From: Fallopia convolvulus | Lineage: Eukaryota; Streptophyta; Magnoliopsida; Caryophyllales; Polygonaceae | Assembly (NCBI GenBank): GCA_964016875.1 | Contig: OZ024730.1 | Span: 36,747,795-36,811,794, forward strand | Direction of reading: 5' to 3' | Length of the DNA: 64,000 bases | Shown: one piece after another, positions 10,997 through 23,333 of the stretch | Layout of the letters: each line of letters opens with the position of its first letter | Numbering within the stretch: position 1 is the first letter of the stretch | Position numbers and translations under genes: made by a program | Notes under the pieces: model-generated | Told to the model about the DNA's origin: nothing | What the model saw: only the letters and a program-made list of their open reading frames with translations | The model's database searches: none

Positions 10997-12672
10997 TGAA
11001 TTACCTATTGCATCATTCGATAGAGCTTACATCGCACTTACGATAGCTTATTGTAGCTTACAAAAAAAAAGCTTGTATATGCTTGATCGATTGGAGGAGC
11101 TTATCAAAGCTTAACGAAGCTTAGATCCACCCCCACAACATTACCAAGTTTATGGTAGTTTATCTTTTGTCATTTCACACCTAAAATAATCTCCCATAAC
11201 TTACCCTTTATAGAGTACCTTACTAACTTATTTTAAAAATAAGTAACCATTTTAGCTATTAATTTCAACACATATAGCAGTTTCAGCTTACTCAACCTTG
11301 AACATCATCAATAACTTCAGTATCAACTCATATAAGTACAATTGCCGAATAGACCCTATATCAATTTTTTCTTACGAAGAAAGTTGTGCATTTGGAACTT
11401 GGGTGGAGTTGGAACTCATGTTTGGAGGTTTCCATAATCTAAATAAATGTAGTATCACATGTATTTCATACATTATCATATATAGCTCAATATTTTGTTC
11501 AACCGTTAATATTCAAACTTCGCTAACTTTGCATAAACATTTGAATTACAATCCCATCTAACTTTTATATTATATGGAGTGAAATTCCTACTTCCCACCC
11601 AAAAAAGGTAAAAAAAAACTACAACCAAATCTGCAAGATATGCAATAAGAAAACAACTAGCATAAACCAAGCTAACTTTGACGAAAAATGCCTTTTTCTT
11701 CGCTTTAAAATAACACTTGCTTTGAATCCGTTAAATATATAATTTGAGCCATCTTGGCAGAATAAACCTTCAAACTTCAGAACCCTAACTCTGTACCGAA
11801 GCCCGATCCATAAGACATGGTAAATTGGGCACCTGCACAAATCCAGGACCCATAATTTTAAGGGGCTATACTAAAGAACTTCCCACATCTAAAAAGTGAA
11901 AGATAAATGCCTACTATATAAGAACTTGGTTATTCCTCCTATTGTCAATTGATTTAAGGGTTTTAGGATTGAACTCATGGGCTTATGTGCTAGGCCCATA
12001 ACGAACGAATGGACATAAATGACCCACCGGACTTTAACATGGTACTCAGAGCTTGTTCGGTCTAAGTCCCGACTCCCCGTCTATATGGGCTGGCCTGATC
12101 TATATGGCCCACCGGTCTTTTAGCATTCACTTGATTTTTTAACAATGGTTCTATAGCAAATTAATGAACCCGTCGAAAATAATTAAAAAGAAAATAGCAA
12201 GTTGATGTGGAGAGAGAAGAATCCAATCTTGGACGTTAAATTGTTATTGAACGGTCATGATCTTTTCAACTCTATCGATGGAGTTTTTTCACAACTCCAC
12301 TGGAACTAAATCCAACTAGTTACTACTCACTCCATTTCAGGTGATATTTTGCAATTAGTCTTTTTATGTTGTAATTCTTTCTAATAATGTTGACAAAAAA
12401 GCGGAAATCTGGTGGAAGTTAGAAAAGGGGGAAAAACAGAAGAAGAAAAGTTGCTGAACAATTTCTAGAATCAAAGAGAGGAGCTATTAATACTAATAGG
12501 TTTGTTATAAGACAAGGAGGCTTGAACGAAATATAATTCAAATGAAGGTTGAAGGGGCCTGTTAATTTTGATTTGCCCCGGGAGCTATGAAACATTAGGA
12601 GCGGCCCTGTCTATAACTAAAGCTGATTTCCCCTTTTAAACGGCGATCTGGGTCAAATAACTTAAATTGATT
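10997..12672. other. Intergenic stretch with a TRIM/copia-like LTR and primer-site fragment
   Basis: Most of this stretch shows no gene. About 11,870-12,070 resembles the end of a short LTR element: CCCACATCTAAAAAGTGAAAG, a TATATAAG box, GTTATTCCTCCTATTGTCAA, then a damaged primer site TGGTACTCAGAGC near 12,042. The frames at 11,298-11,561 and 11,619-11,840 have no recognisable domain. Confidence 0.45.
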
Positions 12673-12758
12673 AGTCTACTTGAACATATGCATGCATGCA
12701 TGTATATAGAAGCTATGTGAAAGGTCCACAGTTCGGTTGGTGATGCTGGATCTCGGAT

Positions 12759-15700
12759 TCAGATAATGGTGCCCATGTAGCCGAATCCGACAATGAGGTA
12801 AGTGAAGCTTTGGAGGAAGAGGTATATGTAGTAGCTGTATTTGCCATTCCTGAGATCGTAGCATCCACAAACGAAGAGGAACACGGCGAATCCGAGTTCT
12901 TGGAAGCTCATCCTGTGACCAACTCAAACAGAATCAAGATCAACCCACCTTCTACTATTCCAACAAACCCATCTTAGTAAAATAAGTTTACCTGTGGAGG
13001 AGCTTAGAAAACAATGGTTTCCTAATAAGGGTGGATTTGGTAGGGAGTGGAGCAGCAATTGATTTGTGCTTAGCAGGAATGGGTTTGTTCTTGACAGCAT
13101 CTCCCAATTTCTCAGTGACTACCCACTCATTCACTCTCCCTGCCTCCAGGAGTCCAATCAGGGTTGCCTTTGTTCTGTGAAATGACATCACATTCTCAAA
13201 CAATATCCAGTAGAACAGCAGATGGATGGACCTGGATGCACAATTGCACAAACACACACGCGCGTGCACAATGAAGTTAATTATAATGTTAAACATTAAT
13301 AAATAAAGCCTACCTAGCATATATACATTGTTTCTTGAATAATACATTGTTGTTACCTTGGAGTTCCGACGGCGTTAAGGATGGTGATGATGGAGGGAAT
13401 GTAGACGACTCCCCAAACGGGGACTTGGACCTCAGGGATCAATATGGTGAGGGGAAGGACCACGCAGTAGAAGAAGAAGGTCACCATGTGAGCCACAATC
13501 TTCCTCACTAGGAAGAAGCTGTAAATAACATACACTTTCTTCCAAAATCTCACTTTCTACACACACATACATATATATACTATATGTTATGAGCAAGTTA
13601 AGGAGTAAATATTAAGCAAGGGAAATAAAACAGATTGCCAACCTTATTCTTGATGATTTCCATCAGCATTTTTCTGAAGAGGTTAGCCGGCCCACATGAC
13701 CACCTATGCTGCTGAAATTTAAAGGCCTTGAAAGTACTTGGCAGTTCACTTTTCACCTAAACAGTAAATAAGTAACAAACCACAAAATGAAATGAAAGTG
13801 CAATTATATATATATTGGTAAAGCGCGCAATCATAATCATATATAAGGAAAGGAAGGGTACCTGAAGATCTCCAAGGTAGACGAATTTCCATCCTCGAAG
13901 ACTGGCTCGAACAGCAAGATCCATGTCCTCCACCGTGGTTCGATCCTTCCACCCCCCGGCCTCATTAATGGCTGCAATCCTCCATACTCCCGCCGTGCCA
14001 TTAAATCCAAAGAATGCATGGGTTGAAGACCCCACTTCTTGTTCCACAGTAAAATGGTAGTCAAGTGACATCTCTTGCATTCTTGTCATCAAGCACTCGT
14101 CCGCATTCACTATCATACGGAGTATTAATTAATGCACAAACTATACATTAAACAACCTACTTAAGAATTTGAACTTCAATTATGCATAGGCCAAGTGACA
14201 AGAAGCCGCCACGTACATTTGTGTTTCTTATTTCTGAAAACGTATTACGGTATAAACTACACTAAGTAAGTAAATGGCACATCTAGCTAGCTAGAACGCG
14301 CGTCTATTCATAAGCTACAATAAGTAAAGCCACATGTCACATGCACGTGGGTTTCAGACTTTATATAAGGGCAAACTACAGCAGCAGCAGCAGTACTAGT
14401 GTGTTGAGTAATTACCCTTGTCAATTCCTATACTGTACCTAAATGCAATGCAATGCTAGTGTGTTGAGTAATTACCCTTGTCGCGTTGAAACTATATTCC
14501 TGGCTAGACTTGGTTAAATTTTCAACTCCTAAATTTTCCAACGATGGGAAAGTTGCCATTGTAACTCTCACAATTGATTTAAAAACTCTTTTTACAACAC
14601 TTATCTAAATAGTACAGTACAATACTAAAGCAGGATTTAGAAAAATAAGTGCCACTTGTCATCATTTGAAAATGTTAGAATTATTTTTTTTATATAAATT
14701 TTGTCAAAAAATTAACCCATTTTCCACTACCTCCACTTTCTATGAAACCACTACAATATATTTTTTTAATGAAAATTTGATTCACAAATATTTTATTATT
14801 CTAAAATTTTTATATAAAAATTATTTTTAAGCAATCTAAAAAATATTTTTAATCAACATTTGATTGAAATATCTTAGTATTTTAGTGATCCAGCACAAAT
14901 TATTTTTTAATTTATTCAAACACTATTTTTTTAATGAATTGTATCCAAACATTTTTATTATCCTAACTGTCTCGTAGAATTCGTTATTTTGAATTTATCT
15001 AAATGTTTTTATTTTTGATTTTTTTCCATAATTTAAAAGTTGAGAGAATATTGGCATGAGATTGCACTTAAATATATATCATAAATTCATTTTTATAATT
15101 TCAGATAATATAATTACATAACAAATAAATACGATAAAAAGGTATATTAGTTAAGTTGTGTTATTTTTACAATAGGTAATTAATAATTATAAATTTACAA
15201 GTACTACTCCACTATTCAACTTCTTCACTACTCATATATGAATTCGACATGTTGAATTGAATTCCACTTTTCACATTTCATATTGTTTTATATATACATA
15301 TAGAGTTTGGTACGTTCAAATGAAACAAACTATTACCCCAAAATGTGAAACGAATGCATTTTTCCTAATTCGTTATGTACTTTTTCATACAAAAATGCAT
15401 TACAAAATACAAAAAGTGCAATCCGAAAATGTACACTACAAAAACTACGAAAAGTGCACTGCAAAGTAAGAAAAATGCAAATCCGAAAATGTGCACTCCG
15501 AAGTATGAAAAGTGGACTATTAACTAGGAAAAGTACATTCGCTTAAAGATAAGAGTTTGTTTCAGGATAATAATTTGTTTCATTTAAAACAAACTCTATA
15601 CATATATTGTCTTTTGGATTTTTTTTTCTACACTCAAAATTTTAACCATTACTCTATTTTTAAATATTAAAAGTTATTTTATTTATCTCTAATTATAAAT

Positions 15701-17119
15701 CGTATATGGTACGGATCTAACACTAGTTTAGTTTTTTTTAAAGGAAAAAAGATGAGAAGATGTAGAGGTAATGTAGTAGGACACTAGGAGCACGTGCGTA
15801 GCGGCGGAGCCCGCCAGCTGCGGCTCTGACATCAAATTTCCACATATCCTCCTTCTCGTTCTTACCCGTTGACCATCACCCCGGTTATTTTACAAAGTAC
15901 TAGTACTAATAATTTAAACCATTAATGTCAATTTAAAGGAGTGCAAAATATAGAATACAGTACTAATTAATTCGCACATTAACTATCTTTTATTTTTATT
16001 GTATATGAATTCAACACTCCTACTATTTCATTTATTCTCAAATAAATTTTAAAACGGGTAGTGTCTTTGTTAGCTGAAAACAACTTCTACTAGTTCACTA
16101 TATATTATTGTCTATGGTATCCCTAATTAGTCAAAAAAAAATCAAAGCTTATAATAGTTGTTGTGAGTGGGTAAAATAAACATAATTACTATAGTTATTT
16201 TGACTATTAAAAAGGTATTTATTAAATTACTGCGCAGTTATTTTCTTATTTTCTATATAAAATTATATGGCGATTATGCAACTTAATGGAAGATTCTATC
16301 TTTTATTAAAGGATAGAATTAAGGGCTCGTTTGGTATTGATATCTAAGGTATGAGATATCGGATATCGGTATCGGTATGGATATCAAGATATCGATATGG
16401 GTGATATCTAGATATCGGATATGGGTATTTATATGAGTGATATCTTTGATATACCAATTTCCTGGGGTATATGAAAATAACACTCTAATATCACTCTGAT
16501 ATCAGAAGGATATCAGCTGATATCGATATACTCCTATACCAAATAGCAGATATCAGTTTGATATCGATATCAGGATATACCAAACACCAGATATGGGTAT
16601 CAGTCATATCCATACCCATATCTGATATCCTGATATGAATACCAAACGGGCCCTAAATTGGAGATAGGGTGGAATATTCCTTACTTGGGCTTTAAGGCAG
16701 TTGGCCAGCCCGAGAGGATAAGATTTTCGGCCCTAGTGGCATGATTTTCGGCCCCCTATGACTCTCTCTTCCATTATAAATACATGCCCTAGGCATGTAG
16801 GGAGAGACACACACATGTGCATTGCATATTCAGAAATCCTAGGCAGGCTAATATTCACTTAGCTCGACTGTTTAGGGTTTCATCGCTCTCTTGTTGTACC
16901 TCGACGCTCGAACGACAACTGCTCTTCTGACTTACGCATCGGAGGTGGATTAGGGGGTCCCCGCCCCCTTTGTCCATTGTTTTGCAGGTTTTTTAGGTTA
17001 GGAGACGGAAGAGTAGCGGAAGAGGTGGAGTTCTCAATTGGTGTATTTGATACGAATTAAAGACGAGATTTTGTACACCAACAGTTGTAAATATGTTAGT
17101 TTGTTGATCTATAGAACCA

Positions 17120-17168
<49 letters not shown>

Positions 17169-18007
17169 ATTAGGTTACCAAATCTCCAACGGGCTTGAAC
17201 GAGGGCGACGTCGGGGTTGTGGATGAGGATTGGGATGGAGCTGCGGAGGAAGTCGGGCTCGGGTCGGAAGTCGGCATCGAAAATGGCCACGTACTCGGCA
17301 TGCTTCACGTAGCCGTGCTTGAGCCCTTCCTTCAAGGCGCCCGCCTTGTAGCCCCCTCTCGTCTCCCGGATTTGGTACCTTATGTTCACCCCTTTACTTG
17401 CCCATCTTGCACATTCCAACTCCACCATATCCTATATATACACCACTCCACCAATTAATTAATTATATACAATTTCATTCTAACAAAATTAATTAAAAGG
17501 TACCTTGATCGCCGGGTCAGTTGAATCATCCAGCACCTGTATCACCAGCCGATCACTTGGCCACGACAGATTACACGCTGCTCCAATTGAGATTTTGTAA
17601 ACCTAATTAACAGCACCACCAAATCAATCATCCAAATTAATACTCGATCGATCTCAGTTTGAAAGATGAAAGCTGGAAATCGATCGTACCTCTATCTCAT
17701 TGTACATGGGGATTTGGATGAGAACATGAGGAAATTGAGAGCTTCCCATCTCAATATCCTCAGGAATAGGCTCGAACTTGTACTCGCTCTGAGGCTTCTT
17801 CCAGAAAAGCTTAACCAGGACGATGACGACGCCCATGTAAAGCCGCTCCATGAAGAGCATGAGGGACATGGCCAGGCACAAGTACACCCCCATACTCAGA
17901 AGCGGCACCACCAACGGCTCCTTAATCAGCCCCCACATCATCTCAGCTATGTCGCCGCCTCTTCCTCCCACCCATTCCCTTTCAATCATCCCCACTTGCT
18001 CCGACAT
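12759..18007 (-). CDS. CSLA: Cellulose synthase-like A (glucomannan 4-beta-mannosyltransferase / mannan synthase), 8 exons, 541 aa
   Basis: A Golgi-membrane GT2 enzyme that builds the beta-1,4-mannan/glucomannan backbone from GDP-mannose (GDP-glucose); function is by family. Exons (5' to 3'): 17690-18007, 17504-17602, 17179-17431, 13862-14109, 13643-13756, 13357-13556, 12992-13231, 12759-12912. All junctions are GT-AG and the frame closes on TGA with 541 codons, normal for CSLA. Catalytic motifs are present: DDSTDP (131-136), FDADF (190-194), TVEDMD (282-287) and QQHRW (321-325). The N-terminus (about 33-68) is hydrophobic; further membrane segments lie in exons 6-8, ending FGYMGTII. The ATG at 18,007 gives MSEQVGM; no earlier in-frame ATG exists back to the TTG at 18,058. 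The catalytic residues are intact, so the protein looks functional. Intron 3 is 3,069 bp and TE-filled. I cannot assign it to a particular CSLA paralogue. Confidence 0.96.
14396..14482. repeat. 28-bp direct repeat in CSLA intron 3
   Basis: CTAGTGTGTTGAGTAATTAC plus the following CCTTGTC occurs twice, starting near 14,396 and 14,455, separated by about 31 bases. It lies 290 bases into intron 3 from exon 4. Confidence 0.85.
15303..15596. mobile_element. MITE, GTTTGGTTCAAATGAAACAAAC family (copy 1), in CSLA intron 3
   Basis: A 294-bp element begins GAGTTTGGTACGTTCAAATG and ends CATTTAAAACAAACTC. It is flanked on both sides by the identical 10-mer TATACATATA (15,293-15,302 and 15,597-15,606). 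A 10-bp duplication fits a Mutator-like family, though the AT-rich repeat character weakens this. The interior is built from repeated GTGCACTTTTT-like units. Relatives are at 43,667-43,954 and 59,167-59,421. Confidence 0.8.
16323..16653. mobile_element. Tourist-like (PIF/Harbinger) MITE, GATATC-rich, in CSLA intron 3
   Basis: This 331-bp element starts GGGCTCGTTTGGTATTGATA and ends TATGAATACCAAACGGGCCC, giving near-perfect terminal inverted repeats of about 22 bp. It is flanked by TAA on both sides (16,320-16,322 and 16,654-16,656), the 3-bp duplication of PIF/Harbinger. The interior is packed with overlapping GATATC/GGTATC palindromes. No coding capacity. Confidence 0.9.
16669..17085 (+). 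mobile_element. LTR-like fragment with TATA box in CSLA intron 3 (antisense to the gene)
   Basis: The block holds TATAAATACATGCC near 16,777, then leader-like sequence and a terminus reading TTGTACACCAACA at about 17,082. This is the order of an LTR (U3, TATA, R-U5, CCAACA end). A matching TG start and a target duplication were not found, so a solo or truncated LTR is only likely. If its promoter works, it points against CSLA transcription. Confidence 0.4.
17124..17164. repeat. TA microsatellite beside the CSLA exon 3 donor
   Basis: About 20 uninterrupted TA units begin roughly 14 bases inside intron 3 after the exon 3 donor (GTAACC on minus). Confidence 0.95.
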
Positions 18008-18148
18008 CTTCAATTTTTTATTATTGGAATAGTCTCTGTTTCTTTCTGCTAAACTCAAAGTTTAAACCAGAAAGCTCACAAGGGCCCAGGGAAACAGAGC
18101 AAAAGAAATGGGAAAGGACAAACAAGAAACAGCATCCCCCCTCCATGC

Positions 18149-18157
18149 TTTTATAGT
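18149..18157 (-). promoter_or_regulatory. Candidate TATA box of the CSLA gene
   Basis: CTATAAAAG on the minus strand lies about 145 bases upstream of the CSLA start codon. This leaves a plausible leader of about 110-115 bases. It is the only good TATA-like match close to the start. Confidence 0.6.
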
Positions 18158-18159
18158 CT

Positions 18160-19678
18160 CTATTTCAGTTTTACAATTTTTTATTGTCGCCATCTTTCCA
18201 TCTATTTTTTCTTTCTTCAAATAATTTTAATGAATTGAGGTTAAATTTTTCTAACATTAATAAGTTATATTTAAAATTTAAATTTTAAATATTTCTTAAA
18301 TTTAAATTATGAATCCTATTAATAATATTATTTCACAAGTAATTTTTATACTTCTCAAACTTAGAATTATTAACGTGTGTCCATAAGTACACATTAAAAA
18401 ACTATTATTTTTTATGTGTTTTTAAACCACATTTAAGTTCTAGTGACAAAGAAAGTTGCATGACACATTTCTAAGTTAAGAAAACTCGTAACAATAAAGA
18501 GAAAACCGAGCTTGATCATTTAAACCGAGTCAAAACTGGGTTCAGGTAATTAAATAGCTTACTCGGATTAAAACCGATTTGGAGGTAGCTTTAACTTCGG
18601 CTTGGATTTAGGGTTGGCATTACTATTGGGCTTATCCTGGATGAGGTCCAACATCAAGATTCACCTCAGAAGACTGAAGTTTGGAGCTCGCGTTTTAATC
18701 AAAACGTGGCGTTTCGACGTTGGCTCTTGACCTAGCTATAAAGCCTCGCTTTAGAGATCTGGAGCTCTTTCTTCGTCACTTCATTTGTGGCGCGCGCTTC
18801 CAGAGAAAAGAGAGAAAGGAGAGGGAGAGCCACACGGTAGAGATCTCGTTAGAGAAGACGCTTGTCTCGTGGAGATCCGTGTTGGTGCGTTCAATCTCTA
18901 TCTCGAGCTTAGTCAGCCTGATAGGGGGTGAAATCCTATTTAAAATCCCTTTCTTCATCTTCTTATCTTTACTTGTTCTTATCATTACGAGTTGTCTTCT
19001 CTATGTTTGTTGTTTAAGTCTTCCTTTTCTAAATCTGTGTAGCCGTTCTTGTAACCTTCTCGAAAACTTAGTGGATCTTGAGTTGGTTTCTCCAAACTGA
19101 TACACCCGGATGTAGAATCTTTTATCTGAACAGGGTCACCAATTTTTTGTGTTCACCTACTTTCGATTTGTTTTTGATTTGGTTGTTTTGATCTTACGAG
19201 TTTAAATATTAGGGTTTCGAGTTTTTCATTACTAAAAATATTCTTTTTGTTATACAATAATGGTCATTCTAGACTTATTTTTTACTTCAAAACTATTGTC
19301 ATTCTAGACTTTTTATCACATTATACTAGTTAATCTCGCCATGACATAACTACGACTTAAATTTGATATTAGTTTTATAATAAATAAGATATTTATTAAA
19401 AAAAATATAATATAATATTGATATAATTTGGTATTAATAGGTTATTTTTCTAAAAAAATGAGATTGATTTTTAAATTGGTATTACCATAATAATATTTAA
19501 ATGATATAAAGTTTATACTCAAAAGTAAATCGATAGATAGAAAAAGAACAAATAGGAAAATTGAAATAGAAAAAAGATAGAAATTTTGATAGAATAAATA
19601 ATTTGATAAATTTTTTAATAGTAAACTTAGTTTATAAAACTATTTTTTACCTAAATAGATAAGAGGGATTTAATAAAA
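18160..19678. other. CSLA upstream region; one LTR-like promoter block, no gene recognised
   Basis: About 18,180-18,500 is AT-rich with no signal. About 18,600-19,170 looks like an LTR fragment: a TATAAAG box near 18,737, a GA-rich leader, then a tail (GGATGTAGAATCTTTTATCT, ending near TTTTTTGTGTTCACC) in the style of a copia R-U5. No terminal pair or primer site is visible, so this is tentative. The 126-codon frame at 18,720-19,100 has no domain. About 19,200-19,678 is AT-rich with nothing recognised. Confidence 0.35.
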
Positions 19679-19692
19679 ATGAAATTAAATAA

Positions 19693-19878
19693 CCTCAAGG
19701 GGTTGTCCTAGTGGAAATAGACAGGAATTGGATTTGACAGGTCGCAGGTTCGATTTCCCACTAGTCTTTTTGAGTTAATGTCAATGTAAAATCCTCTTGT
19801 AAAGCTCTCTGAGCCTTTAAGTCCCTATCTTTGAAATGGGACATCATCCTCTCACGCTAAATTTATCCTACCAAAAAA
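19693..19878 (+). mobile_element. tRNA-derived SINE with 14-bp target duplication
   Basis: This 186-bp element has an A-box-like TTGTCCTAGTGG (19,703-19,714) and a B box GGTTCGATTTC (19,747-19,757) at tRNA spacing. It ends in a short A run. ATGAAATTAAATAA flanks it exactly on both sides (19,679-19,692 and 19,879-19,892). These are the hallmarks of a Pol III SINE inserted by target-primed reverse transcription. The subfamily cannot be named from memory with confidence. Confidence 0.92.
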
Positions 19879-20123
19879 ATGAAATTAAATAATATATATG
19901 AAAATTAAATGAAATAAATTAAGGTTGTCAAACATTTAAGGTTCTTAATTCTCCTACGTATTTAATGTCCAATTTAAAATAAATATTTTAGGATTTGTTT
20001 GATTTAATTTTAAATTTATATTTTATGAAATACAATATTTTAATTTTAGATAATTATTATACTAGTATTTTATAAATATAACTTTTATACTTTTGTTAAT
20101 TTAATATACATGTAAGGTCAGAA

Positions 20124-22623
20124 TCTATCTATATAATTAAAACCGCTAAGGATTCTGGCCACCACATTGCGCCACGTCAGATTTGTCCACGTGTCACCCC
20201 CAAAATATGCCACATTGGATTTATCCACGTGTCATTTTGTTATTAATCCGTAAAATTTACACATCATTAAATTTTTATCATGTCGCATGCCATGTGTATT
20301 ATTTTTTTACACGTCACTTAATTATATCTCATTTATAATACCCGAACCTTCCTAAATTCTAACCACATCTATTTTAAATCTTCATTCTCATGTACTTTAT
20401 CTCCTTCACCATAGCTAGAGTTTCAATCTTCCTTCTAATGTCTAAAGTTTTTAAACTTTCTGTTGGTGCCATCAAATTAACCCTCGATGTTATTCTTTCT
20501 TTTTGTTGAGCCAAACTCGAAGTCGATGCTATTTTCTTTCATCTTCTTTGTTCTAAAGGCCCAATTTATCGGATGACCGAATTTATTGAAGATTCTGGCC
20601 ACCCAATTTGTTGAGCCAAACAGTCGTCGATGATAGTTTTCATCGTAGGAATGGTCACCTTAAAAAATACATGCTCAACTCCTTTATATTCTCCATTGTT
20701 GAAGCCGAACTAGCGTCTTGGGCATCGTTATTCATTTTCATGTGCTCTACTAATTAATTGTGACATTTGCTAATTGAAAGCTAACTAGGGTTTGCTTTTG
20801 CTTTTGATTGTGATTTTGATCCAATTTCTGATTTAGATCTAATTGTGATTTTGATTATGATTTTGTTCCAATTTTAAATTGAGATCTATTACTAATATTG
20901 ATCGTGATTTTTTGCATTTTTTTTATTTGGAAATTTATAGATTATGTATGATATGAGTAATTGTTAATTAGATGTGTAATTTCGAGATTGAAAGATTTGT
21001 GCATGATCTTTTTTTTTCAACTAAGTGTGGATATATCAAGCCATTTTTTAATACATTACAGTGAGCAAAACCATTTTTTCCTTTTATCACAAATCACTTT
21101 TTTTAACCAAATCTTTCAATGTAACTATGTGATCTTTTTTGTTATAAAAAAACGATGTAATTTTTTCTAATTGGTATATAATTGGAATATAGCTAAATGC
21201 AATCTATTTTTGATATATTTGCATTGTTATTTTTTTATTCTGTTCTGATCGCTAATTGAGATCAAATTGAGCTATTTTTATTGTTATTTTTGCTATTTTT
21301 TCGGGGTTTGGTAGGATATAAATTGGTCCGATTGAGATTTTATTGATCGCTAATGTGAGTTGGCTTTTTAACAATAACTTTAGATAAGATTCAAACAATA
21401 ACTAATTTTGGTTTTGAATATTTAGATGGGAGCAAATCCATTTTTTTTCTTACCAAATCTTTTGATTTACAATTATGCTAATGTTTAATTAATACAAATC
21501 TATGCTTTCCATTTTTTTGAATATATATTTCAATTATGATCTTTTTTTTAAATTTAAATAAAAATGAAGGGTACATTTTTTATTTTTACCAAATCTGAAA
21601 TTTCTTATTATGTAATTTTTATTTGTTTTGGAAAATTGCGAACATATCAAATTTCTTATCAGTTATCATCAATATAAACATTTGAAGAACCATTTTCCAA
21701 GTATTTGATCTTACCAGTTGAATAAATGAGGAAATCAACTATATTTTCATTCTCACTTTCATAATTAATTTTTTTTTAAATATTGTGCAATAGAGATTAT
21801 GATATGGAGATTTGTACCATGTTTAGATAGTTTTATCTTTTTTATTCTTACTTTGAGAAATATAAAAATTATATAGTACTTTCTTATTGTGTATTATTTT
21901 ATAAGAAATTTGACATCTACACAATTTACCAAATGTTTTAATATAGTGGGAGATATTATTTTATAAAAATTATCTTCTTATTTAGTTAAATTTATTTCTT
22001 TATGAAGATTATTTTATGAAAAATTGATTTTTTTTTCTTATTCAATTTTATTATACTTTGGAGAACTATTTTATAGCGTACTTACTTTGGACAACCATTT
22101 TATAGTTGAGAAATATAAGAACCCTCTTTATTAGTAATAAAAATAAATATTTCCACCAAAAAAAGTAATAAATAAATCTTATTATTTTAATATAGTGGGA
22201 GATATTATTTTATAAAAATTATCTTCTAATTTAGTTAACTTTATTTCCTTATGGAGATTATTTTATGAAAAATTGATTTTGTTTTCTTATTCAATTTTAT
22301 TATACTTTTTATCTACCTATCTAAATTTGATGTGATTTTATCATAATCCTAAATGATTATCAACATTTACGATGTTTTTATTTTAATCTAAATTTGACTA
22401 CCGATAAATAACTTTATTTTATAAGATTTTAATATTTTAATATTAATAAAAAATAACATAATTTAATTTTATAAGATTATAGCATTTGATATGTTGCTAT
22501 TTTATTTTATAAAATTGATACATAATATATAAATAAAAATTATTTAATTTTAAATTTTGTTCTAATCCATACTGTAAAAAAATATATATTCAAAATCCGT
22601 GCAGGGCACGGGAATTACACTAG
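20124..22623 (+). mobile_element. Non-autonomous Helitron, 2.5 kb, both termini intact
   Basis: The 5' end is TCTATCTATATAATTAAAAC and the 3' end is CTAG at 22,620-22,623. The insertion lies between A and T, as expected. A hairpin (CCGTGC-AGG-GCACGG, 22,597-22,611) sits 8 bases before the CTAG. The 5' region has CCACGTCAGATTTGTCCACG and CCACGTGTCA, common in plant Helitron starts. No Rep/helicase frame is present. The frame at 20,961-21,170 has no domain. Confidence 0.9.
21938..22310. repeat. Internal direct duplication in the Helitron (approx. 125 bp, 248 bp apart)
   Basis: A block beginning TTTAATATAGTGGGAGATAT and ending TCAATTTTATTATACTTT occurs at about 21,938-22,062 and again at about 22,186-22,310 with a few substitutions. 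The intervening 120 bp occurs once. Confidence 0.88.
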
Positions 22624-22937
22624 TACTCCTATATAGTTCAACGGATAATCATTACAAATTCTAAGGTTGCATGATCAAACTATATTTTTTAATCAAGATT
22701 TTCTAATGTGTGTCTATGGACACATAATAAGAATATTATTTTTGGTAAATCTAGATATTATTTGTTAATTTTATTTTTTTAAAAAGAGTTCATTAATTCT
22801 AATTTAGGGAATAGTTTGTAAATAATTTTCAAAGTTAGTAATGTTATTGTGTGCTCATGACACACATTAGCCAAGACCTTTTCTTAATTTCTATCATTTA
22901 CTTTCCACATTTGTCCATATAATTATTACTTCGCAGT

Positions 22938-23333
22938 AGAGCTGTCAAAATCTGATCTGACCCTAAAAATCAACCCGAACTGTCCGAAAAATTTAGGGTC
23001 AAAATCCGAAAATTTGAACCTGAAAATCAAAATAAACCGAACCTGATAGACCTGAAACCCGTTGTGCTGACCCGATTTGTTATATTGTTAGAATATATAT
23101 AATATATTTTGACAATTATAATATATTTTATTATTAAAATATATAAAAATAATATATTATTAAGTAAAATATCATTTTTAAATAAAATAATATTTTAATA
23201 ATTGTTAAAAAATCAATTTTCTTGACCTACTGGGTCAACCCAACCCGTCTAGAAACCCGCAATAACCTGACCCGATTTGACCGATGACCCGTTACAACCC
23301 GAACCCGACCTAACCGACCCGCTTGACACCTCT
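22938..23333. mobile_element. MITE-like element, AGAGNTGTCAA termini
   Basis: It begins AGAGCTGTCAAA and ends TTGACACCTCT, an 11-bp inverted repeat with one mismatch. The sequence inside each end is rich in ACCCG/CGGGT. The flanks ACTTCGCAGT (22,928-22,937) and ACTCCGTAGT (23,334-23,343) match at 8 of 10 positions, a likely aged target duplication. No coding capacity. Confidence 0.65.

Noticed and set aside
12540..12612. hAT end at AGGAGCGGCCCTG
   Set aside because: It resembles a hAT terminus, but no partner end or 8-bp duplication was found upstream.
18720..19100. 126-codon plus-strand frame upstream of CSLA
   Set aside because: It reads across an LTR-like promoter and leader; the translation shows no domain.
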